DNA from: Panax quinquefolius
Taxonomy: Eukaryota; Streptophyta; Magnoliopsida; Apiales; Araliaceae
NCBI GenBank assembly: GCA_020205615.1
Contig: CM035170.1
Span: forward strand, 9,914,311-9,978,310
DNA length: 64,000 bases
Direction: 5' to 3'
Positions 45,961 to 58,192 of the stretch are shown piece by piece. The stretch's first letter is position 1, and every line of letters starts with the position of its first letter. Made by a program: the position numbers and the translations under genes. The notes beneath the pieces are model-generated. The model was not told the DNA's origin. It worked only from the letters and a program-made list of their open reading frames with translations, and did not search any database.

Positions 45961-47178
45961 GATGGCGAATATACGACTAGAACCGACTTTAATCGATAAA
46001 GTTAAAGCTGCTCAAGCTATAGACCTGGAGCTGACGCGTATGAGGAAGAAAGTGCAAGAAGGTGCTATTTCGGAAGCAAAAATCAATGAAGAAGGAATAC
46101 TTCGAGTCAACTCTAGACTTTGTGTTCTTAACGATTCTGACTTAAAGTATAAAATCATGATGGAGGCGCATAACACACCATTTATAATCCATCCTGGGAG
46201 TACCAAAATATATCGTGATCTTTGACATACATTTTGGTGGAGCAATATGAAGAGAGAGATAGCGGGGTTTATCTGAAGGTGTCTAACTTGTCAACGAGTC
46301 AAGACGGAGAATCAAGTGCCAAAAGCTCCATTGCAACTACTTGAAATTTTAGAATGGAAGTGGGAGCACATTACCATAGATTTCGTTATCGGTATTCCTA
46401 ATGTTTCTCAAGGCATAGATACGATTTGAGTCATTGTTGATAGATTGACCAAGTATGCTCATTTCTTACAAATACGAGAAACTTATATACTTGAATGTCT
46501 CTCTAGTATGTACATAAACGAGATTGTAAGATTGCATGGTATGCCAGTATCCATAGTTTCTGATCGAGACCCAAGATTCACTTCAAGATTTTGGGTTAGT
46601 TTGCAAAAAGCTATGGGCACGAATTTACGATTTAGTTCAACATATCATCCTCAAACAGACGGGCAGTTGGAGAGGACTATTCAAACTTTTGAAGATTTAT
46701 TAAGACTTTGTGTCCTTGACTTCAAAGGAAGTTGGGACAAGTTCTTACAATTGGTGGAGTTTTCCTATAACAACAGTTATCAAGCAAGTATTGGCATGGC
46801 TCCATTTGAGGCGTTGTATGGAAGAAAGTGTTGTTCTCTAGTATGCTGGGATGAGGTGGGTGAAACAACGTTGTTGGGACCGGAGTTGGTACGTATGACT
46901 ACAAAAAAGATTTAAATGATCCGACATCGTATAAAAACCTCACAAGATCGACAAAAGAGTTATGTTGATCTTCATCGAAAGGACGTGGAATTCAATATTG
47001 GAGATCATGTGTTGTTACGTGTTGCTCCATGGAAAGGAGTTATGAGATTTGGAAAGAGAGGAAAGCCCAACCCTCGATTCATTGGCCCATTTTTAATCAT
47101 CGATCGAGTTAGAACTGTGGCCTATAGACTCGCCTTACCGCCAAGTATGTCTCGTGTTCATAACGTTTTCACATATCT
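45961..47178 (+). pseudogene. Element C integrase remnant
   Basis: Zinc-binding region with CLTCQRVKTE (about 46278). Core Asp in EHITIDFVIG (about 46380), Asp in [10 protein letters not shown] (about 46559), and Glu in [10 protein letters not shown] (about 46672), so D-D-E is kept. A 156-codon piece (46445-46915) is open. Stops at 46223, 46274, 46427 and 46913. The C-terminal part (46916-47197) has GDHVLLRVAPWKG and FIGPFLI. Confidence 0.88.
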
Positions 47179-47454
47179 ATGTTACGTAAATATGTGAAAG
47201 ACTCGAACCACATTATTGAATTAGAACCGGACGAGATAGCGGAAGATTTAACGTATGAAGAGGTACCTATTAAAATCTTGGATAAGAAGGATCATATTCT
47301 ACGCTCTAAAGTTATACCTCAAGTAAAAGTTTTGTGGAGAAACCACGATGTTGAGGAAATGACCTGGGAGTTAGAATTTGAAATAAAATCAAGGTATCCT
47401 CACCTCTTCGACATATCAGGTACGCACCCTAATTTTGAGGATGAAATTTCATAA
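47179..47454 (+). pseudogene. Element C chromodomain
   Basis: An open frame of 91 codons from MLRKYVKDSNHIIELEPDE to the pol stop, shifted by one base from the integrase C-terminus (a missing base near 47170). It contains KVLWRNHDVEEMTWELE, the chromodomain-type module seen in all three pol copies. Confidence 0.86.
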
Positions 47455-47465
47455 GAAGAGGAGGT
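47455..47465 (+). other. Polypurine tract of element C
   Basis: GAAGAGGAGGT between the pol stop and the TGTAAGACCCC start of the 3' LTR. Confidence 0.85.
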
Positions 47466-48172
47466 TGTAAGACCCCAACTTTTAAAAATAAAGATTAAAT
47501 TTTCTCAAAATATATTTTTGAATATTATGGTATGGATTTGATATAATGTTATAGCTGTGGGTAATATTTAAAAATTTTGCAAAGTAAGAAAGTGGTTATA
47601 TAATATTCGATTGGTCGGGGAGTATTCGTTTTAACAGGGAATATTCGTACGACGGCACAATCATTGGTAGATCACACAACAAAAGTATTGTCAGTAGTTA
47701 GAAAATGATGAATTATCTTTTATAAAAATAAGTGGCTAAACTCATATGCTTAAAACTGTTGAACTACCCTACTTAAAGTACAAAGATGTCTGGCGTGGTT
47801 AAGAGTACTACAGTATTAATTATTGATGCTTACGTGAGAAGTCACTTAGTTATACTCAATTATTGCTACAGTAATTGCTGCATCATATCTCTCATATTAT
47901 TGATTCAATTATTGTCACAGTATCATCTGCATAATATTTTATATTATTAAATCAATAATTGAGACGACAAAGTTATTCATATTATTATTTACAATATCGA
48001 CAATGTCTAGAAGTTCTATCAAGGAGAGGGTTGGTCACCTAATTGCGCGCCAATAAGGAGAAATCCTTATCGAAAAGCCCCCTCTTTCCTGGGAATGACC
48101 TGGTTGTTAAACATTGTGAGTTATAATATTAACGATGAATAAGTTCGTGTTGATTAAAGATGAAATTGATAG

Positions 48173-50084
48173 TGAAAGTAGTATGCACACAAACCAATCA
48201 TGTTTGATGATAAAGCATATACTTTGTAAAAATCTTATTCATTTATTAATAAAAAGTATTAATTTATTAAAGGCTTTTAATTATCTATATGATGCTATTT
48301 TATAATATGTGATAAACCCATAGTTTTAAGCAATGCTTTCAGAATAATGATGATGATCATTCTAATGAGATCTAAATTCTTAGAAAGCTTAAAATTAAAA
48401 TAGTTCCCAATCATTGGATTACTAAATTGGGGATTAGTGAATCCAAATAGATTGGTACATACGTTGCTTGCTCATTGGATGAGGATAATTGATCTCATGA
48501 TCATTTGTGTGGAGACACTAAAGCAAGTATGTAGGTGCTTATTAGAGAATAAGTTCATCTTTGACGTTGGCTCGCTAAGGAATACCTAATGGAGTTTTAA
48601 TTACATGTCAATAGGAATTCTCTGTAGTGATAGTAAGACAAGTGATCCTTGGACTTGAGATCATCATAGTATCTTGTGTATGATGAGTTATACTTTGACT
48701 TATTCCTTAAGACCCTTAGGGTATATCAAAGGGTATGCTTGGGTATAATAAGTTGTAAATGGAGATAATCTTGCGATCAATAAAGAATCTACCATTTCTA
48801 GTAAAAGAAGAGAAATGTCTATGTGATTCGATAAATGACAACCCTAGTAGTCCTTGGCGTTAAGCGTAATAAAATTAGAAAGGAGTTTCTAATTTGTATT
48901 ATTTGGAGTTGTGCATTTAAGAGTCTAAATACATATAATTAAATAAAATAAGACTTGACAAAGTAATTCCACGTCTTATATTTAATTGGGACATTGTATG
49001 GTGGAAGGATTGAATTATGCATTTGTAACTATTTACTCAAAGGTTCTTTTATGATTAATGTTGAAATCTATATTATCCGGAAAGTCGTTGATCATTTGGG
49101 AGGCTTATCCCTATTGAGAATAAATATTATTTATTTAAATAAATTAATTGTTTAATTTATTTATTTAAATAAGATTAGAATTGTTCTAATTGATTTATTC
49201 ACAACCGGGCTTAATATGGAGAACCTAAAGGGTCACACCATAAAAGGAAGAATAATTATTTAAGAAGTTAATGGCATAATCGTAATAATATGTTAAGTAT
49301 ATTTAATTTAATCTATGGTGATAGAATAAATTAAATAGCTTAATATTTATTATTTAATATTTTAAAATATTAAATATAAATTAATAAGAGGAGTCTTATT
49401 ATTATTATTATTACTATTATTATTATTATTATTATTATTATTTAATTCCTAAAGGAGTTTGAGAATTAATTAATAAAAGTACTCTCATTTATTCCCAATA
49501 AGATTAAGAGGTAAATTAATTAAAAGATTTTAATTAATTATTCCTAATAAGATTGGGAGTCTAATTAATTAAAGAAGTTTAATTAATTAAAATAAAGCCC
49601 AATTCCTTAATTGTTAAGGAGGGTTGCCCACATCTATAAATAAGAGGAGTCTTATTATGGGTGAAGAGTTGTTGTTGACTTTTTAACAACATGCGTGATT
49701 CTAATTATTGGAGAGTACGCTCATTTTCTATGAGAGATAGAAAAACTAGGATTTTGCCAAATACCCTTCTTCTTGAATATTTCTTCTTCCTTGGTGGATC
49801 ACCTCTAGAGGTCAAACACTTGGGTGGATAACGTTGATCAAAGGAAGGAAACAAACCCGGTGGATTCAAGTTGAACGCGAAAAGGATTGGAGGTGAACTT
49901 GTACTTGAGGAAGCTCGAATGTTCAATGGTATGATTCTTGTTCTTTATCTTTTCATTTAATTAATAATTGTGCATAAAGGATGATCCGGGTATATGGTTT
50001 GTAAAATTTTAAAAACTCTATTTTTACACATTTACGCTTATTTTGTGCAATTTGATTGCGTTCATGAATATTACAAACCTAACA
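48173..50084 (+). repeat. Unrelated solo LTR with TSD GATAG
   Basis: 1912 bp, starting TGAAAGTAGTATGC and ending CAAACCTAACA, with GATAG at 48168-48172 and 50085-50089. No part resembles the gypsy or sirevirus LTRs in this window. The TATA box TATAAATA is at 49635-49642. The phrase AAGAGGAGTCTTATTAT occurs twice (about 49386 and 49643). Copia-type origin is possible from length and ends, but not shown. Confidence 0.9.
49397..49441. repeat. (TTA)n microsatellite
   Basis: About 15 units of ATT/TTA with one ACT interruption, inside the solo LTR. Confidence 0.95.
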
Positions 50085-52804
50085 GATAGTTCCATTGTGT
50101 GGAAATTATTAGTGTTAGTAGAAATCGACATCTATTTCGATAATAATGGATGTCTAGAGGTTATATTAATCAATCGGGTAATTAATCGGATAAATGAGCA
50201 ATTAATTGCTATTAATTCACATGCTTATAGCTATATGTTCACATGTGTGTACTATTGATTCACATGATTTACTATTAGGGAAATTGGTGCAAGATTGATA
50301 ATACTTCCATGACTAAATTAAAAATGGAGGTATAGATGAAGGTATTATACTGTAATTAGTTTTTTCACATGATTATACTATTAAGTCACATGAATGAACT
50401 ATTAATTCACATTATTTACTATTAGGGGAGGTGGTGCAAATTTGATAATACTTGCAGGACTACATTAAAAAAGAAGAAAAAGAAGAAGGTATTATACTGT
50501 AATATTTCGAGCCTCAAAACGTGCAATTATTGAAACTATATTTTCCTATAAATAGAAGCTCATTCTTCTTTCATTCTCACTAATAAACTAAGTCTCACAA
50601 GAGCAATTATTATAGAGAGAAATTATAGAGAGAAAGAAGAATAGAAGTCTGTTACCTCACTATTTCAGTATCCAGTTTCTTCTAAGGTAAGGGGTATTAT
50701 TTCTTTCGTATTCATGAAAAGATTTATTTTCTTTTAATACTCGTAAGGGTTGTTATTCCATTCTTAATTATTCTGTTGGAATAACTCACTTGCTTGCGTT
50801 CTATCGCATGCAGGGTGAATTCTTCGTTATTCCATTCTTTATTATTTTGTTAGAATAACTCGTCTGCATGCGCCTATCGCATTTATGGTGAATTCTTACA
50901 TTATTCTATTCTTTATTATTCTCATTGGAATAACATGTCTATATATGTGGACTACCACATGCGTGGTGAATGATCCTTCGATTCATTCCTTATTAAATTG
51001 TGGAAATGATGCCGTTTACGTGATTACCGCTGCATGGCGGACAAAAATCCATTTGTAGTTTTATATATTCTATTATACTCGGGTTGGTTAAAGTTTTGGC
51101 TTCTATACTCCATAAAATTAGTAGAATATCCCTGGACATTTCAAGGCTTCATCCAAAGATCTTTTCATGGAAATATTCTTCTAAGCATTCTTGAATTTTA
51201 CTCCACAAAAACAAAGATCGTGTTGACAATTTGGACGTTATTGATTTTTGGATAAATTAAATTATAAATCTTTAAAATTTATCTTGAACTTGTTTTATTA
51301 AATTCTTATATCATTGTCATCATCCTCATATTTATAATATGTTGAAAGTCATCTGTGGCCTGTAGTGCATGGATGGACTTGGTATGATTATGACCAGGGA
51401 TTATTCGGTATAATCATGACCGTAATGTTATAAATGATGTGGTAAAAGTCCTCATTGGCCGTAGTGCATTGATGGACAGTTGTTGGCATGATCATGACCA
51501 TTGATGAATACACGAATATACTTCGCCCATATACATGGATAATTTGTGGTCGTGATACTAATGAATATCCTTGGCCGTAGTGTAGGGATGATGTGGTTTA
51601 TTTATTAAGCTGAGTCTCAGCGATAAAAGTGATGAAAAACCTTTTAAATAATAGAAGATAGTAGATTTTATTCTCTACTTAACTCTTCTAATGGATTGCT
51701 TATTCCGCTGCAGTTAAACTTGATGTTTGTTATATTTTATCAGTTTAGCACTGTTGAAGGCTAACGATAAATTATTCTGCATTATCTTAGTCATAATATT
51801 TCTTACTGGGCTAGTTGAGCTCACCCTTTCTTTCATTGTTCTCTTCAGGAAATGAGAATATAGGCGGGACGAGCCTGTCGAGAAGCGGATTGACGGTCCA
51901 GATGGTTGTTTTAGTAGTCCTCACTATTCTATAAAATAGTGTGACAATAAATGTAATGAAGACTCCATTCAGTGTGGATATTGTCTAGATGATAATATTC
52001 TTATTAAAACACTTAGATTATGTTTTGTCGTATTTTACACGACTGTTGTATAATTAAGTTGTAAGATCCCAACTTTTATAAATAAAGATGAATTTTCTAT
52101 AAATATCATTTTTGAATATTATGGAATGAATTTGATATAATGTTATAGTTGTGGGTAATATTTATAAATTTTGCAAATTACGCAAGTTGTTATATAATAT
52201 TCGATTGGTCGGGGAATATTCGTACAACGGCACAATCATTGGTAGACCCCACGACGGAATTTTTGTCGGATTGAGAAAACTACAAAAATACTTTATGAAA
52301 ATAACGGCGGAAGTTTTACCGTTAACCGTTGAAACACCCGGTGTTAAAAGTACAAGATGTCTGAAGTCAGTTATGCGGAAGATACGGTACGGATTGATTA
52401 TTGATGCTTACGTAAGAAGTTACTCGGTTTTGTTCAATTATTGCTACAGAAGAATTCTTTGCAGTATCTCACGATTTGAATCAATTATTGTCAATATTTT
52501 TTTTATATTATTAAATTAATAATTTAGATGACGAAATAATTAATATTATTATTTGCAATATTAACGATGTCTAGAAGTTCTGTCAAGGAGTGGTTTGGTC
52601 ACCTAATTACTTGTGACGAGGAGAAATTCTTATTGAAAAGCCCCTCTTTCCCCAGGAGCGACTGGTCGATTAATATTGTGAATTATAATAAATGTGATAA
52701 ATGTTGTTAAAATTATTAAGGTGATTTTTATGAAATTTTTCTTATTTTATGGACCCTCTATTTACCATTTTTCAAAATAATTGGGAGAGGTTATCTCAAT
52801 TTTG

Positions 52805-52809
<5 letters not shown>

Positions 52810-52836
<27 letters not shown>
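52810..52836. repeat. (TA)n microsatellite
   Basis: A TA run in U3 of the element D LTR; more irregular TA/TATAA sequence follows at 52987-53030. Confidence 0.95.
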
Positions 52837-52840
<4 letters not shown>

Positions 52841-52960
52841 TATTGAATGGGTGGAATTATGCAGGAAGGGGGGGAGCAAGGGATTACTATTGTTTATTAT
52901 AATATATATGTATTATATATGTTTATATATGAAAGGCATGTTAAAGGGGAAGGGATGGTG

Positions 52961-52986
52961 GTTCACGGGGTTGATAACCCGTGAAC
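52961..52986 (+). repeat. GTTCACGGG/CCCGTGAAC hairpin
   Basis: A perfect 9-bp stem, extended by TT/AA, with a small loop, in U3 about 160 bp upstream of the element D TATA box. Not seen in the LTRs of A or C. Confidence 0.8.
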
Positions 52987-54783
52987 TTATATATATATAT
53001 AATATAATATATAATATATATTATATTTTATTTAAAAAGATTTTGTTTTATTAGAATATTTTATTAAATCAATCTGGACCGTCCGTTTAAAAGTAAATCA
53101 ATCTGGACCGTTCATAAGTTAGTTACTATGCAGTCCATTCTTCTATAAATAGAAGTTCATTCCTTCATTATTTCTTACGAATTCACTGAAGCTTTAGAGA
53201 GAGAAATTATAGAGAAACTATAGAAAAGTATTTTGCTACTTCCCTACTCTTATATTCAGTTTCTTTTATGGTAAGGGGTATTATTTCTTTTGTATTCATG
53301 AAGAGAACTTCTGTTATTCCATTATTTATTATTCTGTTAGAATAACTCAGTATCTGCGCATACCCTATACTTGGTAAAATTCTTACATTATTCCATTATT
53401 TATAATTACATTGGAATAACTTTGTATCTATGCAGCTACCCTATATACTTAGTGAAATTCTTCTTTTATTACATTCGTTATTATTACATTTGGAATATCA
53501 CATGCATCGTGAGTTTTACGTCGGACGTGATTACATCTTTATTATTCATTTGGAATATCACTCACAAGCATGCGTTTCTGTGGGACTGATTCCGCCTTTA
53601 TTATTCATTGGAATATCCTCATGCATGCTTTTCACGGGACCGATTCCGTGTTTATTATTACATTTGGAATATCCATGCTCATGCATTTTACACCTGACTG
53701 GTTCCATTAATTATTATTCTGTTGGAATAACTTTTGTGCTTGGCCTATCGCAAGCTTTGGTGATTTCTTTTGTTATTCCATTCCTTATTATACTCGGTTG
53801 GTTAAAGTTTTGACTTCTATACTCCATGAAATTAGTGGAATATTCTTGATATTTGCGCTTCATCCAAAGATATCTTTTCATGGAAATATTCTTCCAAGAA
53901 ACATTCTTGAATTTTCTTGCACAAAGCGGATCATGTTGACAATTTGGAAGTTATTAGTTCCTGAATAAATTAATTCTTGAACTTGTTTTATTGAATTCTT
54001 ATATAATTGTCATCATCCTCATGTTTATATATTTTTTTAAAGTCATCTGTAGCCCGTAGTGCATAGATGGACTTGGTATGATTATGACCAGGGATTATTC
54101 GGTGTAATAATCACCATAATGTTATTAATGATGTGGTAAAAATTCTCATTGGCCCGTAGTGCATTGATGGACCGTTGTTGGCATGATCATGACCATTAAT
54201 GAATACACGAATGTCCTTGGCCCGTAGTGCATAGATAATTTGTGGTCGTGATACTAAAGAATATCCTTGGCCGTAGTGCAAGGGTGATTCGATGATGTGG
54301 ATTATTTATTAAGCTGAGTCTCAGCGATAACAGTGATGAAAAACCTTTTAAATCATAAAAGATAGTAGATTTTATTCTCTACTTGACTCTTTTAATGGAT
54401 TGCTTGTTCATTACCGAGCTAAACTTGATGTTTGTTATATTATATCGGTTTAACATTGTTTAAGGCTAATGATAATTTATTTTGCATTATCTTAGTCATA
54501 ATATTTCTTCTTCGGGCTAGTTGAGCTCACCCTTTTTCTTTCACTTTGTTCTCTTGAAAATGAGAATATATTTGGGACGAGTCGGGGAATGGAGTGATGG
54601 ATCGGATGATGAGTATTAGTACTCCTCACTTATTCTCATTAAATAGTGTGACAATAAATGTAATGAGGACTTATTACGAGTGGATATTATCTAGAAGGCG
54701 GATTTGTATTAAAACTCACAGTTCTCTTGTTGTATATTAAAGATTGTATTTGTATTCTGTACCATGTATTTGGCGACTCAGAA

Positions 54784-55690
54784 TAGCTGGGACCACCGGA
54801 GTTTATTGGAGAGCCAAAACCACTTAAGGCAGAAGCATGGATAAAGCAGATCACCAAGATATTTGATGTCTTGGGATGCTCCGAGGAGCAAAAGGTTCCC
54901 TTTGCCGCCTTTATGTTGCGAGGAGAGGCAGATTACTGGTGGGAATCGGTAAAGCGTACTTAACCTGCCGCACTGACGATGTCTTGGAAGAAGTTCCAAG
55001 AACTATTTAACGACAAGTACTTTCCCGAAAGTATTCGTCACATAAAAGAGCTAGAGTTCATCAAGTTGGAGCAATAATATGGTACGATCGTCACAAGATG
55101 CGAAGCAAAGTTTGCCGAGTTGTCTCGGTTCGTCCCCACTTGGTGGATAATGAAGAGAGAATGACGCGAATGTTTTTAAGAGGTTTAAAGCCGGAGATAC
55201 GTCAACATCTTATTTCTCATAAACTGTGTTTGTATTCAGATGTTGTAAATAGGGCTCAGTTAGTAGAGCATGATAATGAGTCAACGCAACTAAAAGAGAA
55301 CAGCCGACAAAATGATAATACCACGAGAAAGCGATCATCGAGCGATGACAACAAGCGTGGAGGAATCAACGGGCCGAAGTGGTAACCACTTCGGTGGTAA
55401 TCGAGGCCAAAATAATAAGAATGGACATTTCAAGAAGAGAGATTCAACAATGATGGAAGGACGTCGACACCAAAGACTCCGTTGTTAAGGAAGGAGAACG
55501 ACCACCTATCATATGCTTCAAATACGGAGGGAGGACACATTAGTCCAAACTACTGGCGATGCCGTCAAAAGCATTTTATAATTGTGGAAGAAGATCACTT
55601 AGCCCGATTTTGTCGTTCACCAGAAGACAAGTTCAGCCCGGATGGAGGCACCAAAGGCCGTCCCAAAAAGTCAAAGCCGGTGGTCTGAGG
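54784..55690 (+). pseudogene. Element D gag remnant
   Basis: Capsid from GPPEFIGEPKPLKAEAWI onward, reading across a stop at about 54961, then MTRMFLRGLKPEIRQHL (55098-55385). The nucleocapsid part at about 55540-55620 shows remains of CCHC knuckles (for example HLARFCRSPE), with the first cysteines lost. The N-terminus is deleted. Confidence 0.85.
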
Positions 55691-55741
55691 AGGCGTTTGT
55701 TGTGACCTCCCGAGAAAGTAAGGAGCCCGAATGAGGTCATC

Positions 55742-56359
55742 ATGGGTAAGCTTATCATAAACTCTAGCGAAGTCTATACTTTATTTGATACTGGTTCTAC
55801 CCATTCTTTTATTTCTCCTACTTGCGCTCAACGATTAAATTTGACTCCGGAGAAATTAGACTTTGACTTATCTGTGGAAACTCCGTTGGGAGAAACTTTC
55901 ATTACATCCACTGTTTATAAGTCTTATTTGGTTCAAATCGGTACCCTCACATTACCTGTCGATCTTATTTTATTGAAAATACTTGCATTTGATGTGATTC
56001 TAGGGATTGATTGGTTAATTACTCATCATGCAAAAATTGATTGTTTTCGTAAGGTTGTTAGCTTTCATATTCCTAACCAACCTATTATACGAATTCAAGC
56101 AACCAAACCATTAAAATCAATCACTGTCATCTCAAGCCATAAAGCTATTCGTTTATTGAAAAACGGATGTCAAGCTTTCTTAGCTCATGTCACTCAAAAG
56201 GAACTCAACATGCGACAACGACGTTGTCTTGAACTGTTGAAAGATTATGATCATACCATCCAATACCATCCTGAAAAAGCGAACGTGGTAGCTGACGCAT
56301 TGAGTAGAAGATCATATGCAAGTACGAGTACGATATTGTCAACACAAAGGCCCATATGA
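55742..56359 (+). pseudogene. Element D protease fused to the end of RNase H
   Basis: A 205-codon open frame. Residues about 1-140 are protease with an intact LFDTGSTHSFI active site and a VILGIDW segment. At CQAFLAHVT (about 56190) the sequence jumps to [10 protein letters not shown], the last third of RNase H, ending [10 protein letters not shown]. In element C these points are about 1.3 kb apart. The join lies at a short shared ACTCAAA/CAC match, which suggests a microhomology deletion. The frame happens to stay open across the join. Confidence 0.9.
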
Positions 56360-57364
56360 TGATGGCAAATATGATGATGGCAAATATACGAGTAGAACCG
56401 ACTTTAATTGATAAAGTTAAAGCTGCTCAAGCTACAGACCTGGAGCTGATGCGTATGAGGAAGAAAGTGCAAGAAGGTGCTATCTTAGGAGCAAGAATCG
56501 ATGAAGAAGGAATACTTGAGTCAACTCCAGACTTTGTGTTCCTAACGACCCTGATTTAAAGTATAAAATCATGATAAAGGCGCACAACACACCGTTTGCA
56601 ATCCATCTTGGGAGTACCAAAATGTATCATGATCTTTGACATACATTTTGGTGGAGCAATATGAAGAGAGAGATAGCGCTGTTTATCTCAAGATGTCTAA
56701 CTTGTCAACGAGTTAAAGCGGAGCATCAAGTACTAAAAGGTCTTGCAACCACTTGAAATTCCAGAATGGAAGTGGGAGCACATTACCATGGATTTCGTTA
56801 CCGGTCTTTCCAAAGTTTCTCAAGGCATTGATGCGATTTTGGTCATTGTTGATAGATTGACCAAGTCTGCTCATTTCTTACCAATACGAGAGACTTATAC
56901 ACTTGAACGTCTTGCTCGTATGTACAGTATCCATAGTCTCTGATCGAGACCCAAGATTCACTTCATAATTATGGGTTAGTTTGCAAAAAGCTATGGGCAC
57001 GGATTTACGATTTAGTTCAGCATATCACCCTCAGACGGACGGATAGTCGGAGAGGACTATTCAAATTCTTGAAGATCTATTAAGACTCTGTGTCCTTGAT
57101 TTCAAAGGAAGTTGGGACAAGTTCTTACCATTGGTGGAGTTTTCCTACAATAATAGTTATCAAGCTAGTATTGGCATGGCTCCATTCGAAGCGTTGTATG
57201 GAAGAAAGTGTCGTTCTCCAGTATGTTGGGATTAGGTGGGTGAAGCAATGTTATTGGGACTGGAGTTGGTACGTATGACTACGGAAAAGATTCAAACGAT
57301 CCGATAATGTATAAAAACCTCACAAGATTGACAAAAGAGTTATGTTGATCTTCATCGAAAGGAT
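56360..57364 (+). pseudogene. Element D integrase remnant
   Basis: Zinc region (CLTCQRVKAE, about 56700), core Asp in [10 protein letters not shown] (about 56787), a missing segment around 56930 where the [15 protein letters not shown] stretch of element C is gone, then the DRDPRF region (about 56946) and the Glu region near 57045, with a stop just before it (TAG at 57046). Several shifts. Probably inactive. Confidence 0.84.
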
Positions 57365-57835
57365 GTGGAATTCGATATAGGAGATCATGTGTTGTTACGT
57401 GTTGCTCCATGGAAAAGAGTTACGAGATTTGGAAAGAGAGGAAAGCTCAATCCTAGATTTATCGGCCCATTTTTAATCCTCGATCGAGTAAGAACTGTGG
57501 CCTATAGACTCGCTTTACCGCCAAGTATGTCTCGTGTTCATAACGTTTTTCACATATCCATGTTACGTAAATATGTGGAAGACCCGAACCACATTATTGA
57601 GTTAGAACCAGACGAAATAGCGGAAGATTTGGCGTATGAAGAGGTTCCTGTTCAAATCTTGGATAAGAAGGAACATATTCTACGCTCCAAGGTTATACCT
57701 CAAGTCAAAGTTTTGTGGAGAAACCACGATGTTGAGGAAATGACTTGGGAGTTAGAATCTAAAATGAAATCAAGGTATCCTTACCTCTTCGACATACCAG
57801 TTACGTACTCTAATTTCAAGGGTAAAATTTCATAA
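57365..57835 (+). pseudogene. Element D integrase C-terminus with chromodomain
   Basis: An open frame of 156 codons: GDHVLLRVAPWKRVTRFGKR, FIGPFLILDRVRTVAYRLAL, SMSRVHNVFHISMLRKYVED, then the chromodomain part with RNHDVEEMTWELE. It is the only copy in which the integrase C-terminus and chromodomain remain in one frame. It ends at the PPT. Confidence 0.9.
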
Positions 57836-57846
57836 GAAGGGGAGGT

Positions 57847-58178
57847 TGTAAGACCCTAACTTTTATAAATAAAGATGAATTTTTTATAAATATCATTTTT
57901 GAATATTATGAAATGAATTTGATATAATGTTATAGTTGTGGGTAATATTTATAAATTTTGCAAATTACGCAAGTTGTTATATAATATTCGATTAGTCAGG
58001 GAATATTCGACAGAAAGAATATTCCACGACCAAACGAATATTTTATAACCACTTGCGTATTTTGAAAAAATTTCATATATCACCCTTAACTTTAACTTTT
58101 TATCAATTTAACCATTTACTGAATCGTAATTATAAGAAAAATTGAATACTTTTATTTCATAAAATTCGGGGTCTTACA
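57847..58178. repeat. Inverted pair of LTR ends
   Basis: The first about 165 bp of the element D 3' LTR (57847-58011, +) is followed directly by the last about 167 bp of a minus-strand LTR (58012-58178). The two halves are diverged inverted copies, so the block is an imperfect palindrome with a centre near 58012 (GGGAATATTCGACAGAAAGA). Confidence 0.85.
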
Positions 58179-58192
58179 ATCTCCCCTCCTTA

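Larger units (their letters stand above)
36199..52059 (+). mobile_element. Chromodomain Ty3/gypsy element C (+), with three LTR insertions
   Basis: 5' LTR remnant (36199-40483), leader, gag (40763), protease, RT, RNase H, integrase and chromodomain (to 47454), PPT, and 3' LTR (47466-52059). Its coding wording is nearly the same as elements A and D. It is truncated on the left by the sirevirus and on the right by element D. Internal insertions: solo LTR 37414-39978, minus-strand LTR 41435-44123, and solo LTR 48173-50084. Confidence 0.88.
47466..52059 (+). repeat. 3' LTR of element C (interrupted, right-truncated)
   Basis: Pieces 47466-48172 and 50085-52059. It starts TGTAAGACCCCAAC. The TATA box is at 50547-50554, the hairpin units are at 50750-51010 and GTAGTG hairpins at 51345-51590. 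It stops at TAATTAAGT (52059), about 90 bp short of the expected GGGGGCGTCACA end. U3 holds a duplicated block of about 110 bp (50270-50515) marked by ACTATTAGGG...GGTATTATACTGTAAT. Confidence 0.9.
52060..54783 (+). repeat. 5' LTR of element D
   Basis: It begins TGTAAGATCCC, abutting the truncated element C LTR. The TATA box is at 53144-53151. Hairpin units lie at 53310-53770 and GTAGTG hairpins at 54040-54290. It ends in GTATTTGGCGACTCAGAA and then jumps into gag at codon 'GPPEF', so the last about 35 bp of the LTR, the PBS and the gag start are deleted. U3 contains a (TA)n run (52810-52836). Confidence 0.88.
52060..58011 (+). mobile_element. Chromodomain Ty3/gypsy element D (+), RT deleted
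   Basis: 5' LTR (52060-54783, end missing), gag, protease, a direct join into the end of RNase H, integrase, chromodomain, PPT (57836-57846), and the first about 165 bp of the 3' LTR. Reverse transcriptase and most of RNase H are absent, so it could not copy itself. It shares coding wording with A and C. Confidence 0.88.

Noticed and set aside
48173..50084. Solo LTR as a possible non-LTR or DNA transposon
   Set aside because: It has TG...CA ends, a TATA box and an exact 5-bp duplication, which together fit a solo LTR.
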